This document shows positions 1 through 8,563 of a stretch of DNA of 64,000 nucleotides, piece by piece. Made by a program: the position numbers and the translations under genes. The stretch's first letter is position 1; the number at the start of each line of letters is the position of its first letter. The notes below the pieces were generated by a model. It was not told the DNA's origin, searched no databases, and saw nothing but the letters and a program-made list of their open reading frames with translations. The DNA comes from Marinilabiliaceae bacterium JC017 (GTDB lineage: Bacteria > Bacteroidota > Bacteroidia > Bacteroidales > Marinilabiliaceae), in assembly GCA_004296775.1 (NCBI GenBank), contig RHGE01000025.1, positions 1 to 64,000 on the forward strand, given 5' to 3'.

Positions 1-71
1 AAATCCTTTACGCTTAACCCTGAGTTCAGGTAAGCATCGTAGATCTCCCGAAACTTTTTCATATTTAACAT
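1..71 (-). CDS. IS66-type TnpA accessory protein, N-terminal fragment (runs off window)
   Basis: The first codons encode MKKFREIYDAYLNSGLSVKD, preceded in frame by an optional Met-Leu-Asn; the start is at 71 or 62. The FREIY...YLxSGLxVxDF pattern is typical of the small helix-turn-helix TnpA/OrfA protein of IS66-type elements in Bacteroidota. Only about 23 codons are visible, so the family call depends on this motif plus the GTAAGC terminus at 147. The gene points away from the maltose locus. Confidence 0.55.
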   Translation of the reverse strand, partial: MLNMKKFREIYDAYLNSGLSVKD

Positions 72-147
72 GTCATTCGATTTTTATTTGCCCCAAACTT
101 ATGAACTGACATGTCATTTTTCTATACGGGGTTCACCGAATGCTTAC
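1..147 (-). mobile_element. End of an IS66-family-like insertion sequence
   Basis: Read on the minus strand, the element begins at 147 with GTAAGCATTCGGTGAACCCC. IS66-family elements characteristically have termini starting GTAA and carry tnpA just inside the end; here a TnpA-like start codon lies 76-85 bp in. The motif ACATGTCATT occurs twice (near 69 and 110), possibly a transposase-binding site. The rest of the element lies outside the window, so the opposite end and the 8-bp target duplication cannot be checked. Confidence 0.6.
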
Positions 148-513
148 ATTTTATTCCCTATAAAAACCGTAATTATTCCATATTAAACGCAGAAAAGACA
201 ACAAGAAGACATTTAACTATTACCTTATAAATCTATCATCCTCTGTATTGAAGAAATATGGTTTCTAATTCCACACAACTATGAGCGCAATGGATTATTA
301 ACCATACCATTACAACCTTATCATTTATATCAGAGAACAATTCATTTGCAAATTTTGATTCTAACTTACTATTAGGCTACCTCTTAACAAACAACTTATC
401 TAACCAGGTGTCTGTGATTTTATAATGGATATAGAACGAACAGTTTTTAGTAAGTATCATTAATATAAAGCACAACAGGCCTCATTCGTTCTCTTCAAAA
501 AAAGAATACTCCC

Positions 514-525
514 GAAAACGTTTGC
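514..525. promoter_or_regulatory. Candidate LacI-family operator
   Basis: The sequence GAAAACGTTTGC has a perfect AAACGTTT core with a central CG, the form bound by many LacI-family sugar regulators. It lies about 300 bp upstream of the MFS start. No LacI gene is in the window, so this is inferred from shape and position only. Confidence 0.3.
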
Positions 526-671
526 AATAAATGAAGAAACTTTTTTTCAACATCCAAAATCAAACTCAATACATACCGTACGTACTTGTTTCCAATGATT
601 TAACCCACTTCCATTGCGGCCATGATAAAAAACAGCACATGTTATATTTTAACCTAAGATGATTTTTCTCT

Positions 672-679
672 TACATTTG
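672..679 (+). promoter_or_regulatory. Candidate -7 box of the maltose operon promoter
   Basis: TACATTTG fits the Bacteroidota -7 consensus TAnnTTTG exactly. No TTG is found at the expected 19-nt spacing upstream, so the promoter may be weak or activator-dependent. It leaves a leader of about 140 nt before the MFS start codon. Confidence 0.35.
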
Positions 680-824
680 TTTCGGGTTTAACAAGTAATA
701 GTCTCTCTATAATAACATCTTTTTAACGCTGCTTCTCGGTGAGAGGTCAGTAGATTGCTGCTACCTTACCCTGAAAATTTCCGATGAAAATTTTAATGGT
801 AAGATATAAAACTATAAGTAGCGC

Positions 825-2150
825 ATGAAAAAATTACCTTCTCTCTCGTTTTGGCAGATGTGGAATATCAGCTTTGGATTTTTAGGTGTCCAATTTGGTT
901 TTGCCCTCCAGAATGCCAATGTAAGTCGAATTTTATCAAATCTGGGAGCAGATTTACATCATTTATCTTTGTTTTGGCTTGCAGCACCAATAATGGGGCT
1001 CATCATTCAACCGATAGTTGGCTGGCTAAGTGATAAAACATGGAACAGACTTGGAAGAAGATCTCCATATATCTTAGGTGGAGCATTAATTTCAATGGCT
1101 GCCATGTTTATAATGCCTAATGCAGCAATCGTTACCTCTTTTATGGCACCAGTTATTTTTGGAGCCATAATGTTTGCCTTAATGGATGGCTCATTCAATG
1201 TTACTTTCCAGCCTTTCCGGGCATTAGTAGCAGATATGCTGCCGGATGAGCAACGCAATGTTGGCTATTCAATTCAAAGTTTTCTGATTAATGCCGGTGC
1301 TGTTATAGGCTCCATTCTTCCTTATTTCCTGACCAATCTTCTGGGTGTTCAAAACGAAGCACCAGACGGACAAGTGCCACCGTCAGTAATCTGGTCATTT
1401 TATATTGGTGGGTCAGTACTTATCATCAGTGTCATAGTCACGGTATTAAAAACAAAAGAGTATCCCCCTAAAAAATTTGAAGAATACAACAATATTACTG
1501 AAGAACAAAAAGAGGAAAAAACAAGCTTCTTTCAAACCCTTGTTTCCATGCCTAAAACCATGATACAGCTAGCCGTTGTTCAGCTTTTTGCATGGTTTGC
1601 TCTCTACCTCATGTGGGTATATTCAACTCCCGCTATTGCTCAACACTATTGGAATACACCAATTGGAGATGCCAGTTCACCGGCTTACAATGAAGCAGGA
1701 AACTGGGTAGGTATTATATTTGGCGCTTACAGCCTATTTGCTGCAATTTATTCAATCATAATGCCACGTTTCGCAAAAGCAACCAGTCGGAAATTTGTTT
1801 ATTCCTTCTCCTTGTTTTGCGGGGCTGCAGGTTATATCTCCATGTATTTTTTTAATAATCCTAACATGCTTTTACTTTCAATGTTAGGAGTTGGAATGGC
1901 TTGGGCTGCCATATTATCCATGCCTTTTGCCATTCTATCCAGTGCCTTACCCGCACGTAAAATGGGTGTTTACATGGGAATATTCAATTTCACTATTGCC
2001 GGTCCACAGATTTTAAGCGGTCTTTTGGGTGGCAATATATTGAAATACGCATTCAATGGTCACGCCATTTACATTCTCATGCTGGCAGGAGTTTCTATGT
2101 TACTGGGCGCCTTGACTGTTTTCATTGTAAATGATAAGAAAGCAGAATAA
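825..2150 (+). CDS. MFS sugar transporter, probable maltose importer
   Basis: A 441-aa, highly hydrophobic protein with about 12 predicted membrane segments. It carries the MFS motif A between TM2 and TM3 as GWLSDKTWNRLGRRSPY (about residues 65-82). The WxxxFGFLGVQFGFALQ start and the DxTWxRLGRR loop resemble the sugar/cation symporters (SLC45/sucrose-transporter-like MFS) found in Bacteroidota maltose loci. Expected role: uptake of maltose or short maltodextrins across the inner membrane, feeding the phosphorylase encoded downstream. It is the first gene of a same-strand locus, 108 bp before pgmB. The family is clear; the substrate is inferred from its neighbours. Confidence 0.85.
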   Translation: MKKLPSLSFWQMWNISFGFLGVQFGFALQNANVSRILSNLGADLHHLSLFWLAAPIMGLIIQPIVGWLSDKTWNRLGRRSPYILGGALISMAAMFIMPNAAIVTSFMAPVIFGAIMFALMDGSFNVTFQPFRALVADMLPDEQRNVGYSIQSFLINAGAVIGSILPYFLTNLLGVQNEAPDGQVPPSVIWSFYIGGSVLIISVIVTVLKTKEYPPKKFEEYNNITEEQKEEKTSFFQTLVSMPKTMIQLAVVQLFAWFALYLMWVYSTPAIAQHYWNTPIGDASSPAYNEAGNWVGIIFGAYSLFAAIYSIIMPRFAKATSRKFVYSFSLFCGAAGYISMYFFNNPNMLLLSMLGVGMAWAAILSMPFAILSSALPARKMGVYMGIFNFTIAGPQILSGLLGGNILKYAFNGHAIYILMLAGVSMLLGALTVFIVNDKKAE

Positions 2151-2258
2151 ACACATCCAGCAAAATAAGGATTGATTCCAATTCATTATTTGATACGATA
2201 CCAGAGAACAACTAAAACAAATAAACTATTTCTAATACAAACGCTGAAAGTAAGGAAT

Positions 2259-2906
2259 ATGAAGACAAAAGCATGTCTGTTTGATTTGGACGGAGTTATA
2301 GTGGATACCGCAAAATACCATTATATAGCTTGGCGTGAACTAGCAAAGGAACTAGGTTTTGAATTTACAGAGAAGGATAATGAACGTCTTAAAGGCGTAA
2401 GTAGAATGACTTCTCTTGACATACTACTGGAAATCGGGGGTATTACCCTTGATGATGAAAAGAAATTACAACTAGCTGATAAAAAAAACGAGAACTACAG
2501 GTCATTTATTTTAGAAATGACACCTGAAGAGATTCTTCCGGGGACCAAGGATTTTCTGGCTGCATTAAAAGAAGAGGGTATAAAAATCGCTCTGGGGTCA
2601 GCCAGTAAAAACGCCATGACCATTCTCGACCGGCTTAATCTTACCAACCTGTTTGATGCCATTATAGATGGCAATAAAGTATCGAATGCAAAACCGGACC
2701 CGGAGGTATTCCTTAAGGGCGCTATTGAATTAGGCATATCTCCTTCGGAGTGTGTGGTTTTCGAAGATGCCGAAGCAGGTGTGGAAGCAGCACTGGCCGG
2801 TGGAATGAAATGTATTGGCATTGGCTCCCCGGAAGTTTTAGGAAAAGCAAACCTGGTTGTCGACGGATTACATGATATGACACTGGATAAACTTGCAAGC
2901 CTGTAA
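2259..2906 (+). CDS. pgmB: Beta-phosphoglucomutase, HAD superfamily
   Basis: Converts beta-D-glucose-1-phosphate, the product of inverting maltose phosphorylase, to glucose-6-phosphate in the cytoplasm. The 215-aa length is normal for the family. The HAD nucleophile motif is FDLDGVIVDT with D9 (phosphorylated nucleophile) and D11 (acid/base). Motif II is the Ser in LGSASK; the Lys in KPDPEVF and the acidic VFEDAEAGVEAA follow in order. The reading frame is open for 29 codons further upstream, but the ATG at 2259 gives the canonical start MKTKACLFDLDG and has AAGGA just upstream. It sits between the importer and the GH65 phosphorylase, a classical pairing. Confidence 0.93.
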   Translation: MKTKACLFDLDGVIVDTAKYHYIAWRELAKELGFEFTEKDNERLKGVSRMTSLDILLEIGGITLDDEKKLQLADKKNENYRSFILEMTPEEILPGTKDFLAALKEEGIKIALGSASKNAMTILDRLNLTNLFDAIIDGNKVSNAKPDPEVFLKGAIELGISPSECVVFEDAEAGVEAALAGGMKCIGIGSPEVLGKANLVVDGLHDMTLDKLASL

Positions 2907-2919
2907 AAAAGGCTTGCAA
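2893..2919 (+). other. RNA hairpin spanning the pgmB stop codon
   Basis: TTGCAAGCC (2893-2901) pairs perfectly with GGCTTGCAA (2911-2919) around a 9-nt loop that contains the TAA stop. No T-run follows, so it is not a typical intrinsic terminator. It may stabilise or process the intercistronic mRNA. Confidence 0.45.
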
Positions 2920-3046
2920 CGCTAACCCTCGATATATTGTTCATTGGAACAACTCTTTTACTGATAATATGTGAATTGAACATTGAAGCTTGAAGTAAAC
3001 GGATCAAGATTCATGTTTTTAGGACCAGTAAACCAATTATTGCCTT

Positions 3047-5359
3047 ATGAAAAAGTATTTGAAACACGATGAGTGGTGCATCATAGAAGAAGGATTTAAT
3101 CCTGATTTTCATAAATCTTCAGAAAGTATCTTTAGCCTTGGAAATGGTAAAATGGGCCAAAGAGCTAATTTCGAAGAATCATATACCGGCCCTACCCTTC
3201 AGGGAAATTATGTTGCGGGTATCTATTACCCCGATAAAACACGTGTGGGATGGTGGAAAAATGGCTATCCTGAATATTTCGCGAAAGTACTTAATGCACC
3301 CAATTGGGTTGGTATAGATGTGAAGATTGACGACCAACCACTTGACTTATACACCTGCAAAACGGAACAGTTCAAGCGTGTCCTGAATATGCGTGAAGGT
3401 TACCTTGAACGTCAGTTTGTAGCTACGATGGACGGTGACAAAAAGATCGAGGTATCAACTCGCCGCTTCCTTAGTATGGCAGATACAGAAACCGGAGCCA
3501 TCAGGTATTCAGTTAAACCACTGAACTTCTCCGGGAAAATTGCTTTCTACCCATACATCAATGGTAATGTTAAAAATGAAGATGCCAATTACGACGAAAC
3601 TTTCTGGAATATACTGGAAATGGAAGCTCACCAGGGTGAAGCCTATCTGGTATCACAAACCAAAAAGCTGGACTTCAGAGTTGGTTTCGGAATGAAGTAT
3701 TCCGTTTCTCTTAACGGAGAACTACTAGGCTTACCACAGGAAATCGTCAAAAAAGAAAACTGGGTAGGTAACCGGGTTGAAACGATGGTAAACCAAGGCG
3801 ACTCTTTGTCGATTGAAAAAATTGCCGGTGTTACCAGTTCTCTTAATTATTCTCCTGACGAACTACTCAAAGCAACCAAGGAAGTAACAGATTATGGTTT
3901 CAACAAAGGATTTGACAAATTATTCGAAGACCATAAAAAGTGCTGGGTTGAAAAATGGGTACATAGTGATATCCGAATTAAAGGAGATATTGAAGCCCAA
4001 CAAGGTATTCGTTTCAATATTTTTCACCTGCACCAAACATACACCGGTGAGGATGAGCGTTTGAATGTAGGGCCTAAAGGATTTACCGGTGAAAAATATG
4101 GTGGTTCCACGTATTGGGACACAGAAGCCTACTGCATTCCTTTCTTCCTTTCGACTGCACCAGCGGAGGTTACCCGTAACCTGTTAATTTATCGTTACAA
4201 GCACCTTCAAAAAGCCATTGAAAATGGTGAAAAACTTGGCTTTAAAAATGGTGCCGCCTTGTATCCGATGGTTACCATGAACGGCGAAGAGTGCCATAAC
4301 GAATGGGAAATTACCTTTGAGGAGATTCACCGCAACGGCGCCATTGCTTTCGCCATTCATAACTACATCAGACATTCAGGAGACCAACAATACCTGGTGG
4401 ATTACGGATTAGAAGTATTGGTTGGCATTTCCCGTTTCTGGAGCCAGCGTACGACCTACTCCAAAAACCTGAATAAATATGTGATTCTGGGTGTGACTGG
4501 TCCCAATGAGTATGAAAATAACATCAACAATAACTGGTATACCAATCGTATTGCGGCCTGGTGTTTGAAATACACCATGGAAGCCATTGACCGGGTTAAA
4601 GCATTAAATCCTGCCAGATACGATGAAATCTTAGCTAAAACAAATTTCAATTCGAAAGAGGAGTTGTCACGCTGGAGTGATATCGTTAATAACATGCATT
4701 TCCCGTATGACGAAGATCGTCAGGTATTCCTTCAGCAAGATGGCTTCCTGGATAAGGAACAACGATTAGCGACAGATCTGGATCCGGCAGAACGGCCGAT
4801 CAATCAATATTGGTCCTGGGACCGTATCCTTCGATCCTGTTTTATTAAACAAGCGGATACCCTTCAGGGAATCTATTTGTTTGAAGAAGAGTTCGACATG
4901 GAAACCATCAAACGCAACTTTGCCTTTTATGAGCCGCGTACCGTTCATGAATCTTCATTATCGCCCTGCGTGCATTCCATATTAGCAGCTAAGATTGGAA
5001 ATATTGAAAAGGCTTATGAGATGTACTTGCGTACCTCGCGACTGGATATTGATGATTACAACCACGAAGCACACGAGGGCTTGCACATCACCAGTATGGC
5101 CGGCACCTGGATGTCCATTGTGGAAGGATTTGGCGGCAAACGGGTGTATGACGAAAAATTGTTCCTCAGCCCCGTTATTCCGCAACAATGGGAGGAATAT
5201 GCATTCCGCATTACTTTCAAAGGCAATGACCTGGAGGTAAAAGTGAATGCCAGCGAAATTGAGATTATCTCTCATGCTGATAATACAATTGAGCTTTCTG
5301 TATTTGATAAAGAGGTATCTATTGCACCAAAACAGTCAAGCATTGTACCTTTAAAATAG
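3047..5359 (+). CDS. Maltose phosphorylase, glycoside hydrolase family 65
   Basis: A 770-aa protein of normal GH65 length. It should phosphorolyse maltose, with inversion, to glucose and beta-glucose-1-phosphate in the cytoplasm (no signal peptide). Visible features: the N-terminal beta-sandwich start FSLGNGKMGQRANFEE (about residues 29-44) and the catalytic GVTGPNEYENN segment with the general acid at E488, matching the position known in bacterial maltose phosphorylases. KYGGSTYWDTEAYCIPF (about 344-360) fits the (alpha/alpha)6 barrel. The pairing with beta-phosphoglucomutase and a maltose importer favours maltose over kojibiose, trehalose or nigerose, but GH65 specificity cannot be fixed by eye. 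Gap to the next gene is 6 bp, so they are co-transcribed. Confidence 0.9.
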   Translation: MKKYLKHDEWCIIEEGFNPDFHKSSESIFSLGNGKMGQRANFEESYTGPTLQGNYVAGIYYPDKTRVGWWKNGYPEYFAKVLNAPNWVGIDVKIDDQPLDLYTCKTEQFKRVLNMREGYLERQFVATMDGDKKIEVSTRRFLSMADTETGAIRYSVKPLNFSGKIAFYPYINGNVKNEDANYDETFWNILEMEAHQGEAYLVSQTKKLDFRVGFGMKYSVSLNGELLGLPQEIVKKENWVGNRVETMVNQGDSLSIEKIAGVTSSLNYSPDELLKATKEVTDYGFNKGFDKLFEDHKKCWVEKWVHSDIRIKGDIEAQQGIRFNIFHLHQTYTGEDERLNVGPKGFTGEKYGGSTYWDTEAYCIPFFLSTAPAEVTRNLLIYRYKHLQKAIENGEKLGFKNGAALYPMVTMNGEECHNEWEITFEEIHRNGAIAFAIHNYIRHSGDQQYLVDYGLEVLVGISRFWSQRTTYSKNLNKYVILGVTGPNEYENNINNNWYTNRIAAWCLKYTMEAIDRVKALNPARYDEILAKTNFNSKEELSRWSDIVNNMHFPYDEDRQVFLQQDGFLDKEQRLATDLDPAERPINQYWSWDRILRSCFIKQADTLQGIYLFEEEFDMETIKRNFAFYEPRTVHESSLSPCVHSILAAKIGNIEKAYEMYLRTSRLDIDDYNHEAHEGLHITSMAGTWMSIVEGFGGKRVYDEKLFLSPVIPQQWEEYAFRITFKGNDLEVKVNASEIEIISHADNTIELSVFDKEVSIAPKQSSIVPLK

Positions 5360-5365
5360 TTTTCA

Positions 5366-7237
5366 ATGAGAATAACAACTCTTTGGGTAACTATGATTTT
5401 AATAACTCAAGGTTTGTTTGGTGCCTGGGCTTTTGGTAAAAACAAAACCACGCTTAAAAAAATAGAGCCAATGAATTGGTGGATTGGGATGACAAATCCC
5501 AATCTCCAGCTCATGGCCTATGGCTCTAACATAGCCAAAACGGATGTAAAAGTGCTTTCTTCCCACATCCGGTTAAAGCAAACCATTAAAGTAGAAAATC
5601 CCAATTATCTTTTTCTGGACCTGGTGATTTCGGACAATGCCAAACCGGGTATTGTTCCCATCCAATTCATGGCAGGAAAAAAGGTGATTGCTAATTGCAA
5701 TTTTGAATTAAAAACCCGGGCAGATAATTCAAAACAACGCGAAGGCTTCTCATCCAAAGATGCCATTTACCTGATCATGCCCGATCGTTTTGCCAATGGT
5801 AATCCTGCTAATGATGACAGGCCGGGCATGCTGGAAAAAGCAAATCGCCAAGCACCTTATGGCCGGCATGGCGGAGATTTAAAAGGCATCAGCAATCATC
5901 TGGATTTCATCAAAGCCATGGGCTTTACCGCCATCTGGTTAAATCCTGTCCAGGAAAATAACCAACCCGCCGCTTCCTATCATGGTTATGCCATCACCGA
6001 CTATTATCATGTAGACGCCCGTTTGGGAACAAATAACGAGTTCAAACAACTGGTGGATCAATGCCAGGCAAAAGGCATTAAGATGATTATGGATATGGTA
6101 TTCAACCACTGCGGAGATCATCACTGGTGGATGAATGACTTGCCTTCACATGACTGGCTCAACCAATTTGAAGAATTTACCCGTTCTAATTACCGGTTAT
6201 CCACCGTCTCTGACCCTTACGCTTCCAAAGAAGATTTAAAAAAGACCATTGAAGGCTGGTTCGATAACTCCATGCCCGACCTTAACCTTCAGAACCCGTT
6301 ACTCTTGAATTACCTGATTCAAAACAGCATTTGGTGGATAGAACATGCCGGTTTGCAAGGCATCCGGATGGATACCTATCCCTATCCCGATAAAGACGGG
6401 ATGGCTACCTGGGCACAACGCATCCTGACTGAATATCCTAACTTTAACATCGTAGGCGAATCATGGATATCGCAAGCCTCAAAACTATGCTACTGGCAAA
6501 AAGATTACCCCAACAAGGATGGTTATAATTCCCATTTACCTTCATTAATGGATTTTCCGCTGATGGAAGCCCTAAAGGAGGCATTCAATGAAGCAGACGC
6601 CTGGGATAAGGGTCTGAACCGCCTGTATGACGTTTTGGCCGATGATCACCTCTATCCCGATCCAATGAACCTGGTGGTATTCCCCGAGAATCATGACATC
6701 GGCCGCCTCTATTTCTTCCTGGGGAATGACCTGCGGAAGTTTAAAATGGCCATGGCCTTTATCGCAACCATCCGTGGTATACCGCAATTATACTATGGCA
6801 GTGAATTGCTCATGGATGGCAATGGCTTTGAAGGACACGCCAACATACGCGAAGATTTCCCCGGCGGATGGCCCGCAGATAAAATCAATGCCTTTACTCC
6901 CGGCGGAAGAACCAACGACCAAAACGAGGCCATTGATTACATCACCAAATTACTAACCTACCGGAAAGAGAGTGAGGTATTACATCAAGGCAAATTACTT
7001 CATTTCATTCCTGAAGAGGAGGTATATGTTTATTTCCGTTACCTGGAAGACAAAGCGGTAATGGTGATACTCAACAATGCAGATGCTTCAGACAAAAAAA
7101 TTATAACAATCCGTTTCGCTGAAATATTGCAGGAATACAACCATGGAAAGGATATCATGACGGGAAAAACCATTGATGATCTTTCAACCATTATATCACC
7201 TGCTAAATCAGCCACGATTATAGAATTAACAAAATAG
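5366..7237 (+). CDS. Exported neopullulanase/cyclomaltodextrinase, GH13 (SusA-like)
   Basis: A 623-aa protein with an N-terminal signal peptide (about residues 1-23). An N-terminal immunoglobulin-like cyclomaltodextrinase domain (about 30-120; NWWIGMTNPNLQLMAYG) is followed by a GH13 barrel from SSKDAIYLIMPDRFANG. Catalytic residues by position: nucleophile D336 (GIRMDTYPY), acid/base E365 (IVGESW) and D444 (FPENHD). It should cut pullulan, cyclodextrins and maltodextrins in the periplasm to maltose and panose for the importer. It starts 6 bp after the phosphorylase stop and ends 1 bp before the GH31 remnant. The exact product range is uncertain. Confidence 0.9.
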   Translation: MRITTLWVTMILITQGLFGAWAFGKNKTTLKKIEPMNWWIGMTNPNLQLMAYGSNIAKTDVKVLSSHIRLKQTIKVENPNYLFLDLVISDNAKPGIVPIQFMAGKKVIANCNFELKTRADNSKQREGFSSKDAIYLIMPDRFANGNPANDDRPGMLEKANRQAPYGRHGGDLKGISNHLDFIKAMGFTAIWLNPVQENNQPAASYHGYAITDYYHVDARLGTNNEFKQLVDQCQAKGIKMIMDMVFNHCGDHHWWMNDLPSHDWLNQFEEFTRSNYRLSTVSDPYASKEDLKKTIEGWFDNSMPDLNLQNPLLLNYLIQNSIWWIEHAGLQGIRMDTYPYPDKDGMATWAQRILTEYPNFNIVGESWISQASKLCYWQKDYPNKDGYNSHLPSLMDFPLMEALKEAFNEADAWDKGLNRLYDVLADDHLYPDPMNLVVFPENHDIGRLYFFLGNDLRKFKMAMAFIATIRGIPQLYYGSELLMDGNGFEGHANIREDFPGGWPADKINAFTPGGRTNDQNEAIDYITKLLTYRKESEVLHQGKLLHFIPEEEVYVYFRYLEDKAVMVILNNADASDKKIITIRFAEILQEYNHGKDIMTGKTIDDLSTIISPAKSATIIELTK

Positions 7238-7238
7238 C

Positions 7239-7768
7239 ATGATGCGTCGGTTCATTACTCAATTATACCTGCTGTCCATTGGCATTGCCTGTTTAGGGCA
7301 AACCAATACCGGCAGGCATTGGGTAACCGGGGAAAACATCTCTCATACGGAACAAACCATTATTATACAATCGTCCTACTATCGTTCATTACACGTAGAG
7401 AGATGGAACCCGGGTATTCTTCGCATTACTTTTCATTCAAGTTTGAACAATCCATCACCCTCTGACACCGTTACGTTTACTCAGGGAAACACAAAACCAC
7501 TCATCCTTAATTGTGTCATATGGTTAATAGACCAATTTGATGCGACGAAGCATGGCATTTCTCACAATGTGTGTTGCCATGATCTTCATCGCGGAGAAAA
7601 AAAATTAGCCATATATGGGAAAATAGAGGTTATAACCAACTTCTTGGAACAGGTTTAAGGAATGGTCCTGTTGAGAATGAAAAGATAACGAATAAGGATA
7701 CCCGGGCGATTCCCTTGAACCGGCGCCACATCATGCTTATACAGATTTCTGACTTGAGGTTTATTTAA
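7239..7768 (+). pseudogene. Truncated, frameshifted remnant of a GH31 alpha-glucosidase
   Basis: An intact frame of 139 codons (7239-7658) begins with a signal peptide ending CLGQ and has an N-terminal GH31-type segment (HVERWNPGILRITFHSS). After an 8-A run at 7597-7604 the family-like sequence continues in another frame: YNQLLGTGLRNG, then TRAIPLNRR, which resembles the GH31 GTGxRxxPLNRR motif. It stops at 7768. The whole catalytic barrel is missing, so this is a decayed gene, not just a sequencing slip. It starts 1 bp after the neopullulanase gene, where an exported alpha-glucosidase would make sense. GH31 assignment is by eye; the truncation is certain if the family is right. Confidence 0.6.
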
Positions 7769-8563
7769 GAAGAAGGTAAAAGGTATAAGTTTAAAGGATA
7801 AAGGTAAAAGGGGAAGTATGCCCTACCTGTTTTTAAATCCAAAAGTTTGTTGAATTAATACCTCCTCGTGCACAGATGCCAGTACAACCTCATCTGATGT
7901 GAAGCAGTCTCAGATCTATCATATAACAAGGTACCGATTACAAATCGATGCTAGCAGGGGCAACCGCGAAGTCGCCCTTGAATATATCGACACCATAACA
8001 CAAAAAGCCAACTGACGAGTCTGACCATGATATTGGGAAGCGGGGGAGCCGGTCATACCGATTAGTGATTAAAATGACCACTTAATTCGCTTCGCTTTTA
8101 ATTGGTCTTTAATCCCCGTTTTACGGGACTGTCCTTACGTCCAGCATCTATCGGCATTACCCCAAGGTTATTATTATAAGGAGGGGTCAAATAAGCGGGC
8201 CGGCGTAGGCGCGACGAAGATGAATGCGGGAATTCTGGCATGTGGGTTAGCAAAAATTCATCAAGTAGGTGGGTGGAAGCTTTTAATTGGAGCGAAGCGG
8301 AAATCACGAACACCAGAATTAACAATCTGTGAGTAATTGACTAGCGTTTTTTGCTTCGTTTTTGGGGCGATGCCAAAAATGAAGTAGGGTTTGAGACGAC
8401 GTCCCAATAAAACTATTACTGAAGGATTAAAAACCTACATATCAACTAACCCGCTTGTAAAGTTATTAGCTTGATGTCAATATGACCAATGGCCATCTCT
8501 GACTATTATCTAAAATATATCGATCTTTTGAAGATCTATTTATAAAACAAAAAAGATACGTCT
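7769..8563. other. Non-coding scar region downstream of the GH31 remnant
   Basis: No intact gene. It begins with purine-rich low-complexity sequence (about 7770-7820). An open stretch at about 7852-8015 ends in a peptide (YHITRYRLQID...ALEYIDTITQKAN) that reads like the C-terminus of a lost gene. A dispersed repeat copy lies at 8101-8165. This looks like deletion and insertion debris inside the maltose operon. Confidence 0.5.
8101..8165. repeat. Dispersed intergenic repeat, copy 1
   Basis: Matches 20827-20886: both read TCTTTAATCCC, then GTTTTA, GGACTGT, CCAGCATCTAT and ATTACC or AATACC with scattered substitutions. On the minus strand both could encode PIDAGxKxSPxKxGLK, but no gene-length frame surrounds either copy. 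Confidence 0.5.

Larger units (their letters stand above)
148..824. other. Intergenic region between IS end and maltose locus
   Basis: AT-rich, with no convincing open reading frame on either strand. It holds the control region of the downstream operon: a LacI-type palindrome candidate (514-525) and a Bacteroidota -7-like box (672-679). The rest shows no structure I can name. Confidence 0.6.

Noticed and set aside
8098-8325. 75-codon minus-strand frame containing PIDAGRKDSPVKRG
   Set aside because: The conserved part coincides with a dispersed repeat and the second copy has no equivalent open frame of any length.
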